From: Bacteroidales bacterium
GTDB taxonomy: Bacteria > Bacteroidota > Bacteroidia > Bacteroidales > F082
Length of the DNA: 64,000 nucleotides
Direction of reading: 5' to 3'
NCBI GenBank assembly: GCA_028277395.1
Contig: JANQGJ010000085.1
Coordinates: forward strand, 1-64,000
Below are positions 55,429-63,834 of the stretch, piece after piece; the stretch's first letter is position 1, and every line of letters starts with the position of its first letter. Below the pieces are notes generated by a model. The model was not told the DNA's origin, ran no database searches, and saw nothing but the letters and a program-made list of their open reading frames with translations. The position numbers and the translations under genes are program-made.

Positions 55429-55498
55429 CAAATAAACTTCAATACAGGACTGTTAACAAATTAAATCAATGTTTCGGCTAATTTTGTCAACAAACAGG
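55429..55498 (-). promoter_or_regulatory. Promoter of the DUF1566 gene with LytTR-like direct repeat (element copy 1)
   Basis: Read on the minus strand: CCTGTTTGTTGACA, 11 bp, AACATTGATTT, then AATTTG containing the -33 TTG (55457-55459), 20 bp, and the -7 box TTTATTTG (55429-55436). The element contains the direct repeat GTTGA/ATTGA with 21 bp start to start, which is the spacing expected for LytTR proteins. The same order and exactly the same spacing recur before the CotH gene (57990-58059). The start codon is 28 bp from the -7 box. Confidence 0.7.
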
Positions 55499-55673
55499 TT
55501 TTTCTTCTGTTCAAAGCTAAATTTACCGGTTAATGATTTTGCAAAATGTATTAACTAATAAAAATGACTTCATGAAAAAAGACCGGAAAACCAATATGTT
55601 ATACTATTAACCCATTGGCTCTACCGGCTTTAATTACCAAATAAGAAATTCTAAACTCAATCCAGCAAACACA

Positions 55674-57956
55674 TTATTGCAATATCATTTTTTTCACAAT
55701 TACCCTGTTTTCAACTATAAGAGAATAGAAATATACTCCACCCGGATTTCCACCAGCATTCCAGCTATAAGTATATTTTCCGGCAGGTAAAGTACAGGAA
55801 ACAAGGGTAGCAATATTTTCACCCATCATATTATAAACCTCAAGTGATATCTTTCCTTCACTAATCAAAGAAAAAGCAATATTTGTGTTATTGTTAAAAG
55901 GGTTTGGATAATTCTGCTCCAGTACAATCCCTGGATCATCACCAGTATTCTCTTCCAATCCTGTTAATAAATTGGTATTCGCAGTTCCAAAGGTTGGTAA
56001 CATAATAATAAATTCTCCTGTTCCGTTTTCATAACGACCGGTTGTAGTATCTTCTTTTTGCTGTAAAAAATGTACTTCATCAACCGGATTCAGACTATTA
56101 TCCGAAAGTAAGATTGTTTCTCCTGAAGCTGATAGTTTGAAGTTAGCATGCAGTCCGTCCTGATCCTCATCCTTATCAGCCCATACTATTAAAAAACTAC
56201 CTGCTGAAATCGTAGTATCAGGGAACATCCACTGATCAGGCTCAGAGGCATCATCTGTAAGATAATATCCTCCAAGGTTAATGCTCATATTACCGTTGTT
56301 ATAAAACTCTATCCAATCGTCATATTCACCATCCTGATCCTGAACTGCATTCTCGTTATCTGCCATAAACTCGTTAATAACAAGATTACCGGTTACACTT
56401 ATTTCGTAAAACTCATATTCGGCTCTTGCAGGTGAGAATACTGATGCATCCTGATTAACTGAATAAATATAGTATTCTATATCATTTGATCCAACATCAA
56501 TGCTTATTCCATATAATCCATCCCCTGCTTCACCATCATTATGATTACCATCATCATACATTAATATCTTTTCAAAAGGTTCGTAGCTTAATGTCCTGTA
56601 TGAAAAGAAAACTTCACTTTCATTCTCAACCTGAGCAGTAATAACAACTTCTGTGTCTTGAGTAACAGTTTCAGGAGAATGATTGACTTCAGTAATTTCG
56701 GGTGGTGAAACCTGAAACTCATTTAGTGACAACAGATAATCAATCCTGGCATCCATTAATTGTACAATTCCGATAACAGAATTAGGACCACCACCAGGTG
56801 AGTTGTATATATTATCTTTGAAGTCAGCATAGGTATAAAACTTATTATTATCTGCCTGAACATCTGCATCTATTATTTCCTGAATTTCCAGTGCCCGGGT
56901 TTCATACAGATCATTGGAGAAGTATTCTTCAATAATTGTTTTCATATGGGCAACATATATTTTTTTGTACTCAGAATTCGTCAGAATCTTGCTGATCACC
57001 GGATACTCACTATCTGATATATTTACAAATGGATCAAGCTGTTGTAATTGAGTAATACCTAATGATCCGCCATTGCTTTGAAGCATCCTGAATACACCAA
57101 AACTCTCGTTTAAATCCCAAAGTATAGGATTAAATCTTCCTGCATCATCCTTATAAATATAATAGTTCTGTGGGTTATTTACCGGACCATCAAGATTTAC
57201 CAGTAAATTGGAAAATGCAAGAAACCAAAGATGTCTGTCGATATTCAATACCTGATCAACAAATTCGGTATTCGTATTAAGTGTGTCTAAAAACCACATA
57301 AGATCCTGCCATCCAAAATCCGATTCGAGCTCATATTTGCTGTAATAACTGCTACTGTCGTTTCCGAAATATTCCCAGACTCCTCCCATTTGTCCTGGTG
57401 GGATACCGCTCTCTATTTCTCCTTTGATCCTTGCGTTATCATCACTTCTAAAATGAGTTCGCATGAAAAATTTATCTACATCCTGATCACTGGTGTATAA
57501 TCCCAAATGTGTTCCGTTTATATAAACATTTGCGTAATTCGATTGACCTGCAGGCATGTAATTACGAGCAATTTCATAACTCAGCACCTCGCGCACAAAA
57601 GTTGGATCTTTAAATACATTTGCCAGTTTCAGTGTGCCATATCCCTCAATAAGCTGGTCATCAATAATATGATCAAGTTTAATATTGAGAGGATTTTTTA
57701 CCCTGTTTGCATTGTATGAGCTGTTTCCTTTATATCTTACTCCAACGCTATCAAAAAACTGACCATTAATAGTTACCGTACCTATTAATCTTTCTTCTTC
57801 TCCGGCAGCCTTAAGCTGATCAAGGATCTGATCCCAGTTATCCTCTTCAAAGGATATTTCAATGGTGTTAATTGTATTTATGTCATAAAAACTTTGAGCT
57901 GGTAAATCTGACATTAGATATAATAAAGCTATAAGAACAGAATAGTAATACTTCAT
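55674..57956 (-). CDS. CotH-kinase-family protein with lamin-tail domain and T9SS tail
   Basis: 760 residues. A signal peptide (cleaved at LPAQ) is followed by a CotH domain (~22-400) with VKNPLNIKLDHI, YGTLKLANVFKDPTFVREVL, NGTHLGLYTSDQDVDKFFMR and the acidic ILWDLNESFG near the putative active site. CotH proteins are atypical protein kinases that, in Bacillus, phosphorylate spore-coat proteins. An Ig-like region (~405-520) precedes a lamin-tail (LTD) domain (~525-640: LVINEFMADNENAVQDQDGE, DDWIEFYN) and a T9SS type A tail (QNYPNPFNNNTNIAFSLISE). It is surface-exposed and probably controlled together with the DUF1566 operon. ATP supply outside the cell is unclear, so kinase activity is not assured. 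Confidence 0.87.
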   Translation of the reverse strand: MKYYYSVLIALLYLMSDLPAQSFYDINTINTIEISFEEDNWDQILDQLKAAGEEERLIGTVTINGQFFDSVGVRYKGNSSYNANRVKNPLNIKLDHIIDDQLIEGYGTLKLANVFKDPTFVREVLSYEIARNYMPAGQSNYANVYINGTHLGLYTSDQDVDKFFMRTHFRSDDNARIKGEIESGIPPGQMGGVWEYFGNDSSSYYSKYELESDFGWQDLMWFLDTLNTNTEFVDQVLNIDRHLWFLAFSNLLVNLDGPVNNPQNYYIYKDDAGRFNPILWDLNESFGVFRMLQSNGGSLGITQLQQLDPFVNISDSEYPVISKILTNSEYKKIYVAHMKTIIEEYFSNDLYETRALEIQEIIDADVQADNNKFYTYADFKDNIYNSPGGGPNSVIGIVQLMDARIDYLLSLNEFQVSPPEITEVNHSPETVTQDTEVVITAQVENESEVFFSYRTLSYEPFEKILMYDDGNHNDGEAGDGLYGISIDVGSNDIEYYIYSVNQDASVFSPARAEYEFYEISVTGNLVINEFMADNENAVQDQDGEYDDWIEFYNNGNMSINLGGYYLTDDASEPDQWMFPDTTISAGSFLIVWADKDEDQDGLHANFKLSASGETILLSDNSLNPVDEVHFLQQKEDTTTGRYENGTGEFIIMLPTFGTANTNLLTGLEENTGDDPGIVLEQNYPNPFNNNTNIAFSLISEGKISLEVYNMMGENIATLVSCTLPAGKYTYSWNAGGNPGGVYFYSLIVENRVIVKKMILQ

Positions 57957-57989
57957 TTGAAAAAGTTTTAATTACTAATAAATATCCTA

Positions 57990-58059
57990 CAAATAGAAGC
58001 AGTATAATACCCAATTACAAATAAAATCAATGTTGAAGTATATTCTGTCAACAAACAGG
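57990..58059 (-). promoter_or_regulatory. Promoter of the CotH gene with LytTR-like direct repeat (element copy 2)
   Basis: Minus strand: CCTGTTTGTTGACA, 11 bp, AACATTGATTT, TATTTG with the -33 TTG (58018-58020), 20 bp, and the -7 box TCTATTTG (57990-57997). The 14-mer and the 11-mer are identical to those at 55463-55498, and every spacing is the same, while the filler bases differ. That is the pattern of a conserved regulatory site rather than of a recent duplication. The start codon is 34 bp from the -7 box. Confidence 0.7.
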
Positions 58060-58113
58060 CTACATGTATCAATATTGATTTAATTTATGTTATTGGATAG
58101 TATTCAACTTAAT

Positions 58114-58326
58114 CTATCTTGATTCCGGTTCAAATGCCTTTCTGCCATAAACTTTTTCATAAGCTTTACATGACGGACAAATTCCATGCTCAACTTTTTT
58201 AACAAACCAAAAAGCGAATCCACGTTGCTTACGTCTTGCTGTTTTACACACCGGACAATTAACACAGTTCTCTGCAAGTTTTCTGTCTTTTTCAGTTATT
58301 TCTGTTGCAACCATAACATTATCCAT
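58114..58326 (-). CDS. Small zinc-ribbon-like protein
   Basis: 70 residues from the ATG at 58326. A start at 58368 would place the coding region upstream of the -7 box and next to the terminator of the preceding operon, so I reject it. Two Cys pairs (CVNCPVC and GICPSC) enclose a basic, aromatic segment (KTARRKQRGFAFWFVKKVEH), a likely zinc ribbon. There is no signal peptide, so it is cytoplasmic. I do not know its role; it is a plain stand-alone gene. Confidence 0.65.
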   Translation of the reverse strand: MDNVMVATEITEKDRKLAENCVNCPVCKTARRKQRGFAFWFVKKVEHGICPSCKAYEKVYGRKAFEPESR

Positions 58327-58339
58327 TAACTGGCTATTA

Positions 58340-58347
58340 CAAAAATA
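58340..58347 (-). promoter_or_regulatory. -7 box for the zinc-ribbon gene
   Basis: On the minus strand TATTTTTG matches TAnnTTTG exactly, 13 bp before the ATG at 58326. It lies just after the terminator of the LruC operon. Confidence 0.45.
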
Positions 58348-58368
58348 GCAAATCGTACATAATAGCAT

Positions 58369-58395
58369 AAAAAAACGGCCCTATTAGAGCCGTTT
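58369..58395 (-). terminator. Intrinsic terminator of the LruC operon
   Basis: On the minus strand AAACGGCTC and GGGCCGTTT form a 9-bp stem (one G-U pair) with a 5-nt loop (TAATA), followed by a run of seven T that overlaps the stem end. It lies 26 bp after the LruC stop codon and is a textbook intrinsic terminator. Confidence 0.85.
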
Positions 58396-58420
58396 CAATT
58401 CTTAACCAAAATTCACTAAT

Positions 58421-60640
58421 CTATTTTGATGGAACCACAAAAATATTGTTATCATTTCTGTAACCATCTAAATCTTTGTACCAGTCATCATAAGCTGAAC
58501 CTCCACTTGTTGCCCACTCAACAAACTTCAGATGCGCAGTGGTTATATCTGCCTTTTCAATCGGATAATCAAATGTTTCATAAATATTGATGGCCCATGG
58601 TAGATTATTTACAGTTTTATAGTACTTGCCACTGGATGAATTACTATCATCATCAGCTGTTCCGAAATATGATTCATCAGCAAGATCGGTTGGCAAATAA
58701 TCAGGCAAATGTACCTCAATACCACGGTCCTGGTTTACGATTAAAAACGGATTGAAGTTAGCAATATCCAGGTCTGTACTGGTGTAAGTATCTGCAGGGA
58801 ATGTAATGGTTACTGTAATTGTAACAGGTTCAACATAAGTTGCTCCAGGTGTTGTATTAACACCTACTGAACCTCCTGGTGGTGGCATCTCATTGTATGC
58901 ATTGTCAAATACAACAATTGTTGGACTTGTTTGTCCAGCTTCTACACCATTACCTTCAAGACTTATATATCCTTCAGTAAGGTGATAACCACTTACATTT
59001 ATTGCCGTTTGATCGATACTTCGGGAAATCTGGAATCCAAAACCATTTTCAAGTCCTGCACCAAACGCTTTTATTACGAATGTTCCAATCACTTCATTAA
59101 TATAATTTGAAGAGTTGGTATTAATTTCAAATTTATAGTCAACAACCAGGTCATTGAAATCATAATCTCCTTTCCCCGGCCAAAGATCTTCAAAGGCAAG
59201 TGTTCCGTAGCCGGTAGCAGGGAAATTGTTAATAACCGGTACTGTTTCAGTAACAGTAACATTTACCGATGATGTATTATTTGACATATCCGGATCATAT
59301 GTTGATGAGGAAACTACACCGGTATTTTCGATGGTGCCGGAATATGTATCTGATGTTTCTACTGCGATAATAAGGGTTTCTGTATCTCCGTTCTCCATAT
59401 CACCAATCGTCCATGTATCAGATCCCCATGTTCCTTTTGACGGGTTTGTATTAATTATTGTGAGATTGGAGGAAATAACATCGCTTACCTCAACAGATTC
59501 AGCAGTGGAAGCTCCGTTATTGGTAACTGTGAGTGTATAAACAAATGCCTGTCCCTGTTCTACCTCGGTAGCAGAAGCGATTTTTTCAATTTCCAGATCA
59601 GCTTCCACAACGGTAACAGTTACATTTGCAATGTCGCATGCATCTGATTGTGCAACCATACAAATTCTGTAAATAAATGAATATTCTCCTGCTGGTGTAC
59701 CAGGTGTAACCGATACTTCACCAGTTGTGGTATTGAAAACAATACCCGTTGGTGGCGATGTTACAATTGAAATATTTACATCACCGGCAGAAATCGGATT
59801 ACTATTATAAATATCATTGTTGAGTACACTTGTTATTGCTGTTCCGCCTGCTCCACTGCTAATTGGAGGGCTTACATCATCAACGGCAACAGGTACCGGA
59901 TTTGGAGTAGTGTTTGGATTTGTAAATTCCCCACCTTTTTCACCAAACTGAACTGAATAATATCTCTCATTATTTTTACCCGACTGACCCATTGCGAAAG
60001 TAATTTCGTTATTTGGGTTAGTGAAGTTAGCAATCCAGGATGCTTTATTCTCAAAGGTTACACCACTTAAGCTGTAGCTGATCCCATAAAATTTTGTTCT
60101 TCCGTTTGAAGATTGTGTAATTGTAAGTTCACATGAAGCATCTGTTTCATAACTTGTATATCCTCCTACTTCTTCATATTCACGATTATTTCCATTTCCA
60201 TCTACATCAACACCGGTCATCCAGTAATTATAAAGGAAAACAGGTAAGTCATCAGCAGTGTTAAAAAACTGGAGTTTATACACTATATATCCACCATTGT
60301 CATTATTTGAACCCAACCGCGGCTGAAATCTGTGCATATCACCGGTTATGGCATCATCATCGAAGTTTTTAATTGCAATATCGTTCAGTTCGACAAGTGT
60401 TAGTAAACCGTAAAGTACTTTACCATCGATGGTGGCGATGTTGTCATATCTGTGAACCGAACCTTCATCAAATCCATTATTACCGGTGTTTGTAATTACA
60501 GTTCTCTCAGCATTGGTGAAACTCATGGGGTTTTCCTGAAGATCAATAACATACGACTGTCCAAAAATACTCAGCGATAAAACTAATACAAATCCAATGG
60601 AAAATGTAAGCTTTAAAATATTTAATACTGTTTTTTTCAT
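58421..60640 (-). CDS. LruC-domain (DUF4842) exported protein
   Basis: 739 residues. A signal peptide (cleaved after SIFGQ) is followed by a beta-rich region (~30-235), a bacterial Ig/cadherin-like segment (~250-345), a DUF11 repeat (~346-465: EIEKIASATEVEQGQAFVYT) and a LruC/DUF4842 domain (~475-739) with its signature YGTLAFEDLWPGKGDYDFND, LVVDYKFE. The Asp-rich DYDFNDLVVDY may bind calcium. There is no lipobox or T9SS tail. It starts 12 bp after the lipoprotein gene that precedes it, forming a two-gene operon. LruC proteins are surface or outer-membrane proteins of unknown function. Confidence 0.85.
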   Translation of the reverse strand: MKKTVLNILKLTFSIGFVLVLSLSIFGQSYVIDLQENPMSFTNAERTVITNTGNNGFDEGSVHRYDNIATIDGKVLYGLLTLVELNDIAIKNFDDDAITGDMHRFQPRLGSNNDNGGYIVYKLQFFNTADDLPVFLYNYWMTGVDVDGNGNNREYEEVGGYTSYETDASCELTITQSSNGRTKFYGISYSLSGVTFENKASWIANFTNPNNEITFAMGQSGKNNERYYSVQFGEKGGEFTNPNTTPNPVPVAVDDVSPPISSGAGGTAITSVLNNDIYNSNPISAGDVNISIVTSPPTGIVFNTTTGEVSVTPGTPAGEYSFIYRICMVAQSDACDIANVTVTVVEADLEIEKIASATEVEQGQAFVYTLTVTNNGASTAESVEVSDVISSNLTIINTNPSKGTWGSDTWTIGDMENGDTETLIIAVETSDTYSGTIENTGVVSSSTYDPDMSNNTSSVNVTVTETVPVINNFPATGYGTLAFEDLWPGKGDYDFNDLVVDYKFEINTNSSNYINEVIGTFVIKAFGAGLENGFGFQISRSIDQTAINVSGYHLTEGYISLEGNGVEAGQTSPTIVVFDNAYNEMPPPGGSVGVNTTPGATYVEPVTITVTITFPADTYTSTDLDIANFNPFLIVNQDRGIEVHLPDYLPTDLADESYFGTADDDSNSSSGKYYKTVNNLPWAINIYETFDYPIEKADITTAHLKFVEWATSGGSAYDDWYKDLDGYRNDNNIFVVPSK

Positions 60641-60652
60641 TTTTCTCTGATT

Positions 60653-61015
60653 TTAATTGAACTGATATGAAATTGAACCATTTCCCAAATCAAAATCTAC
60701 TGTTTGCCCCATATATTTTAGTTGAACCATAGATTCATAACCTGGCACTGAAAACTTACCCGAATAGGTTTTATTCTTTTTAAGAAATATTTTTTGGTAA
60801 ACAACTCCTTCTTCCGAAACTACCTCCAGAATGCTGTTGGCATAACCAGTAACCGAAATTGATACATCCTTGTATGTTTTCCAGTCAAAATCAGATGGAA
60901 ATACTATCTGATCAATAGAAGTTTCTTCAGGGGGAGTAACTTCTGTTGTTTCTTTTTTGCATGACACAAAAGCTACAACTGTGACCAGAAACAATATTAT
61001 TAGTGTTTTTTTCAT
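60653..61015 (-). CDS. Lipoprotein resembling the N-terminal module of LruC proteins
   Basis: 120 residues. The lipobox is VAFVSC-KKETTE with Cys 19. The mature part (IDQIVFPSDFDWKTYKDVSI and SISVTGYANSILEVVSEEGV) looks like the short beta-sandwich that usually lies at the N-terminus of lipidated LruC proteins in Bacteroidota. Here it is a separate gene 12 bp upstream of a non-lipidated LruC protein, so the usual single protein seems to be split into an anchor and a body. The comparison is from memory of the family. Confidence 0.72.
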   Translation of the reverse strand: MKKTLIILFLVTVVAFVSCKKETTEVTPPEETSIDQIVFPSDFDWKTYKDVSISVTGYANSILEVVSEEGVVYQKIFLKKNKTYSGKFSVPGYESMVQLKYMGQTVDFDLGNGSISYQFN

Positions 61016-61214
61016 AATTATTTAATTTGTCAACACCTCAAATTTACAAAAATTAAACCATAAATTTATTTTTTTCTGATTTTCAGGGAATTAAGACCCA
61101 CATAATAATTTCCAAAAACAAACTCTTGTTCCCGGTATTGGAATCGTTTCCGATTTTGAGACGCCTCTGATGTTGTTACTGTTATCTAATTCCTAAGTAA
61201 TTATACAGTTTACG

Positions 61215-61222
61215 TACTTTTG
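61215..61222 (+). promoter_or_regulatory. -7 box for the SLC13 permease gene
   Basis: TACTTTTG matches TAnnTTTG exactly, 24 bp before the ATG at 61247. No TTG lies 19-20 bp upstream. The 231-bp gap between the divergent genes holds nothing else recognisable. Confidence 0.4.
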
Positions 61223-61246
61223 AATAATATTTATTTATAAAATCTT

Positions 61247-63055
61247 ATGTATTTTGTAATAATACTTTTGGTAGTAGTTGCCGTACTATTTGCCAGCGAT
61301 ATTATCAGACCCGATTTAATTGCACTATGTGCATTATGCATATTGATTTTTAGTGGAATTCTATCCACTGAAGAGGCTTTATCAGCATTTGGAAATACTA
61401 CTGTTGTAATGGTTGCCACATTATTTATAATTGGCAAAGGACTGTCAACAACAGGTATAACCCAGGCCATTGGAAATAACATTTCATTAAAGATAAAAAC
61501 AGGCCAGCAAAATTTATTGATATCAGTAATTATGGGTACAGTTGGAACTATTGGTGCATTTATGAGCTCAACAGGAATAGTAGCATTGTTTGTACCAGTT
61601 GTAAAACGAATAGCTACTGTTAATTACTTCAATATAAAAGCTCTTTTAATGCCACTTGCTTATGCAGGACTTATAAGTGGTATGATGACCTTAATCTCCA
61701 CTGCTCCAAACCTTATTGTATCTGAAGAATTAAGTAATCAGGGTTATACCCCTTTTAATATGCTTGATTTTACTCCAATTGGAATATCGATGCTAATTGC
61801 AGCAATCCTTTATTTCCGTTTTAAAGACTTTTTTACTAAACGTAAAGATCCGGAAGTTATTAACCTTGGTTCTGAACGTATGAAGTCTTTGCTTAAAAAG
61901 TACAATATTGAAGGTGAGATTTTCAGATTGTTAATTACGAAGGAGTCGCCCTATGCTAACCGGACTGTATCTGATACAAACCTCAGAAAGCATTACAATA
62001 TAAACATACTTGGTATTGAAGCCGGAGAAGGGTTTGCCAACTCAATGACAACTGTTGGTAAGGATACCATTTTGCGAGTTGGTCAGATTCTTTATGTTAA
62101 TGGTATCGATAAGGATATTGAACATGTTTGTCGTGATAAAAATCTTCAGTTACTGGAATATAAAGGGGTTCATTCGAGTATGCTAAAACAACAAATTGGT
62201 CTGGCAGAGCTTGTAATCCCTTTCAACTCCGGTTTTATTGATGAAACAATCGAAAATGTAGGTATGAACCGGTTTGGCCAATTTAATATTCTTGGATCTA
62301 AGAGGTTAAAATCATATTCATTGGATAACCTTAAAAATCATCAGATAAAAACGGGCGAATCGCTTCTGATATTGGGAAGCAGGGATGATATTGCCAAATT
62401 GAATAATAATTCCGACGATTACATTGTATTTAATATACCTTTTGAACAATCATCAGATATCAACCACAGAAAAGCAACAACAGCAATTACAATAACTCTG
62501 GCTATGATAATTATGCTTGTAATTAATATAGTTCCTCCGGTACTATGTATATTAGCTGCAGCACTACTTATGGTCGGAACCAGATGTTTGTCAATGGAGC
62601 AGGCATACCAATCAATAAACTGGTCAACGGTAATTCTTATTGCTGCAATGCTCCCCTTTGCCTCTGCACTTGACAAAACAGGAGGTATAAATTTGATTGT
62701 TGACAATGTAATGCAAATATTTGGAAAGGGCAGTCCTTATATGCTTCTGACAGGATTATTCGTTGTAACTGTCCTAACAGGATCGTTTCTTTCAAATACT
62801 GCAACAGCAGTTATTTTTGCTCCGATTGGGATTAAAATCGCCGAGGCATCATCAATTTCACCATACCCTGTAGCCATGACAATTGCTATTGCAGCATCAT
62901 CGGCATTTTTAACTCCAATTGCATCACCTGTGAATATGCTTGTTGTGTCGCCCGGAAGCTATAAATTCCGGGATTTTGTATTTACCGGTCTACCAATGTT
63001 TATTATTGCGTTGCTTATCAGTTTGGTTTTGATACCAACTTTGTTTCCGTTTTAA
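61247..63055 (+). CDS. SLC13/DASS-type permease with two RCK_C (TrkA-C) domains
   Basis: 602 residues. The first half of the transporter fold (~1-190) contains SGILSTEEALSAFGNTTVVM and MSSTGIVALFVPVVKRIA, followed by the substrate-loop-like TLISTAPNLIVSEELS. Two RCK_C domains (~210-300 and ~310-390) are inserted in the middle, and the second half (~405-602) contains SFLSNTATAVIFAPIGI and SSAFLTPIASPVNMLV. This is the architecture of bacterial SLC13-like permeases for dicarboxylates, sulfate or similar anions. The RCK_C domains probably gate by small-ligand binding. Substrate unassigned. Transcribed alone. Confidence 0.88.
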   Translation: MYFVIILLVVVAVLFASDIIRPDLIALCALCILIFSGILSTEEALSAFGNTTVVMVATLFIIGKGLSTTGITQAIGNNISLKIKTGQQNLLISVIMGTVGTIGAFMSSTGIVALFVPVVKRIATVNYFNIKALLMPLAYAGLISGMMTLISTAPNLIVSEELSNQGYTPFNMLDFTPIGISMLIAAILYFRFKDFFTKRKDPEVINLGSERMKSLLKKYNIEGEIFRLLITKESPYANRTVSDTNLRKHYNINILGIEAGEGFANSMTTVGKDTILRVGQILYVNGIDKDIEHVCRDKNLQLLEYKGVHSSMLKQQIGLAELVIPFNSGFIDETIENVGMNRFGQFNILGSKRLKSYSLDNLKNHQIKTGESLLILGSRDDIAKLNNNSDDYIVFNIPFEQSSDINHRKATTAITITLAMIIMLVINIVPPVLCILAAALLMVGTRCLSMEQAYQSINWSTVILIAAMLPFASALDKTGGINLIVDNVMQIFGKGSPYMLLTGLFVVTVLTGSFLSNTATAVIFAPIGIKIAEASSISPYPVAMTIAIAASSAFLTPIASPVNMLVVSPGSYKFRDFVFTGLPMFIIALLISLVLIPTLFPF

Positions 63056-63360
63056 AATGAGAGGATAAAAGTTATTCAGGCGTATCCAACAAGCTAATCT
63101 GAACTAGTAAACCACATATCAGCTAACTATATTTTTATCTAAAATAGTAACTGCATTAATAGCGCTGCTTTGTCAGTGTAGCACTAATTTTCAGAATCAT
63201 AAATTATTCTTCAGTTACTATTATCGTACCAATCTAAATTCGGGAATGGCAGCAGTTTTCTGAGCCAGCTTCAGGAATTCTTCCGTAAAGTAATCCTGGC
63301 AGGTTTCGTTTTTCCAACTTTCAACCTGTCATATTCACACCGCTCTCTATTCTCTCACTC
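63056..63360. other. Intergenic region after the SLC13 gene
   Basis: 305 bp. It contains an imperfect hairpin (TAGCGCTGC at 63160-63168 with GTAGCACTA at 63178-63186, one mismatch and one G-T), ~105 bp after the permease stop, which may end its transcript. It also holds the gene remnant on the minus strand described at 63221-63328. Nothing else is supported. Confidence 0.4.
63221..63328 (-). pseudogene. Short remnant of a protein-coding gene (C-terminal end)
   Basis: The minus strand reads QVESWKNETCQDYFTEEFLK, LAQKTAAIPEFRLVR and stop. The composition is that of a real protein C-terminus, but an in-frame TGA lies just upstream and no start is available. I cannot name the family. It may be a relic, or the end of a frameshifted gene whose upstream part was replaced by the small gene at 63361-63618. 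Confidence 0.3.
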
Positions 63361-63618
63361 TCAATTACTCAAATATCTTTCAAGATTAGCAATTATCTTC
63401 TTATTTATCTTCCTGGGATTTTTCTTTTTGTAAGCCTTTAGTTCATTAAGGGCAATTTCTCCAAATTCGTATAATCCAGTCGGATTTTTATCGTAATCAT
63501 AACTACCAATACAATACTCAAGTTTTGATATAATTTCTGTTTGCTTTTCTATATTTAATTTTTCAAAAACTTTAATAGCTTCTTCGCAAGCATTTCTGAA
63601 TTTATCAGCGTTTGTCAT
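63361..63618 (-). CDS. Small conserved helical protein
   Basis: 85 residues, no signal peptide, Lys/Glu-rich and predicted all-helical. It begins MTNADKFRNACEEAIKVFEK and has a central YCIGSYDYDKNPTGLYEFGE motif. I recall near-identical small proteins in other Bacteroidota genomes but no assigned role. It stands alone. Confidence 0.65.
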   Translation of the reverse strand: MTNADKFRNACEEAIKVFEKLNIEKQTEIISKLEYCIGSYDYDKNPTGLYEFGEIALNELKAYKKKNPRKINKKIIANLERYLSN

Positions 63619-63834
63619 CGTTAAATATTTTAATTTTCACATCTTTCAGATATTACTGTACATGTAAATGCACAGATCTGAACCCTCAAAGAGCACAAAA
63701 TTATAATTGTTTGTTAACTGTTAACGGGACAGATATTAACTTCAGGTTAATTTTAAATCATAAGAAGGAAAATATTTCAATAATAAAATGAACTGTATTA
63801 ATTCTAACGTTTGCAGCGATGACAGGTTGATCAG

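Noticed and set aside
61028-61035. TGTCAACA upstream of the LruC lipoprotein as a third copy of the shared LytTR-like element
   Set aside because: The second block (AAATCAATGTT at 22 bp) and the -33/-7 boxes in the right places are missing, and the site is only 13 bp from the start codon.
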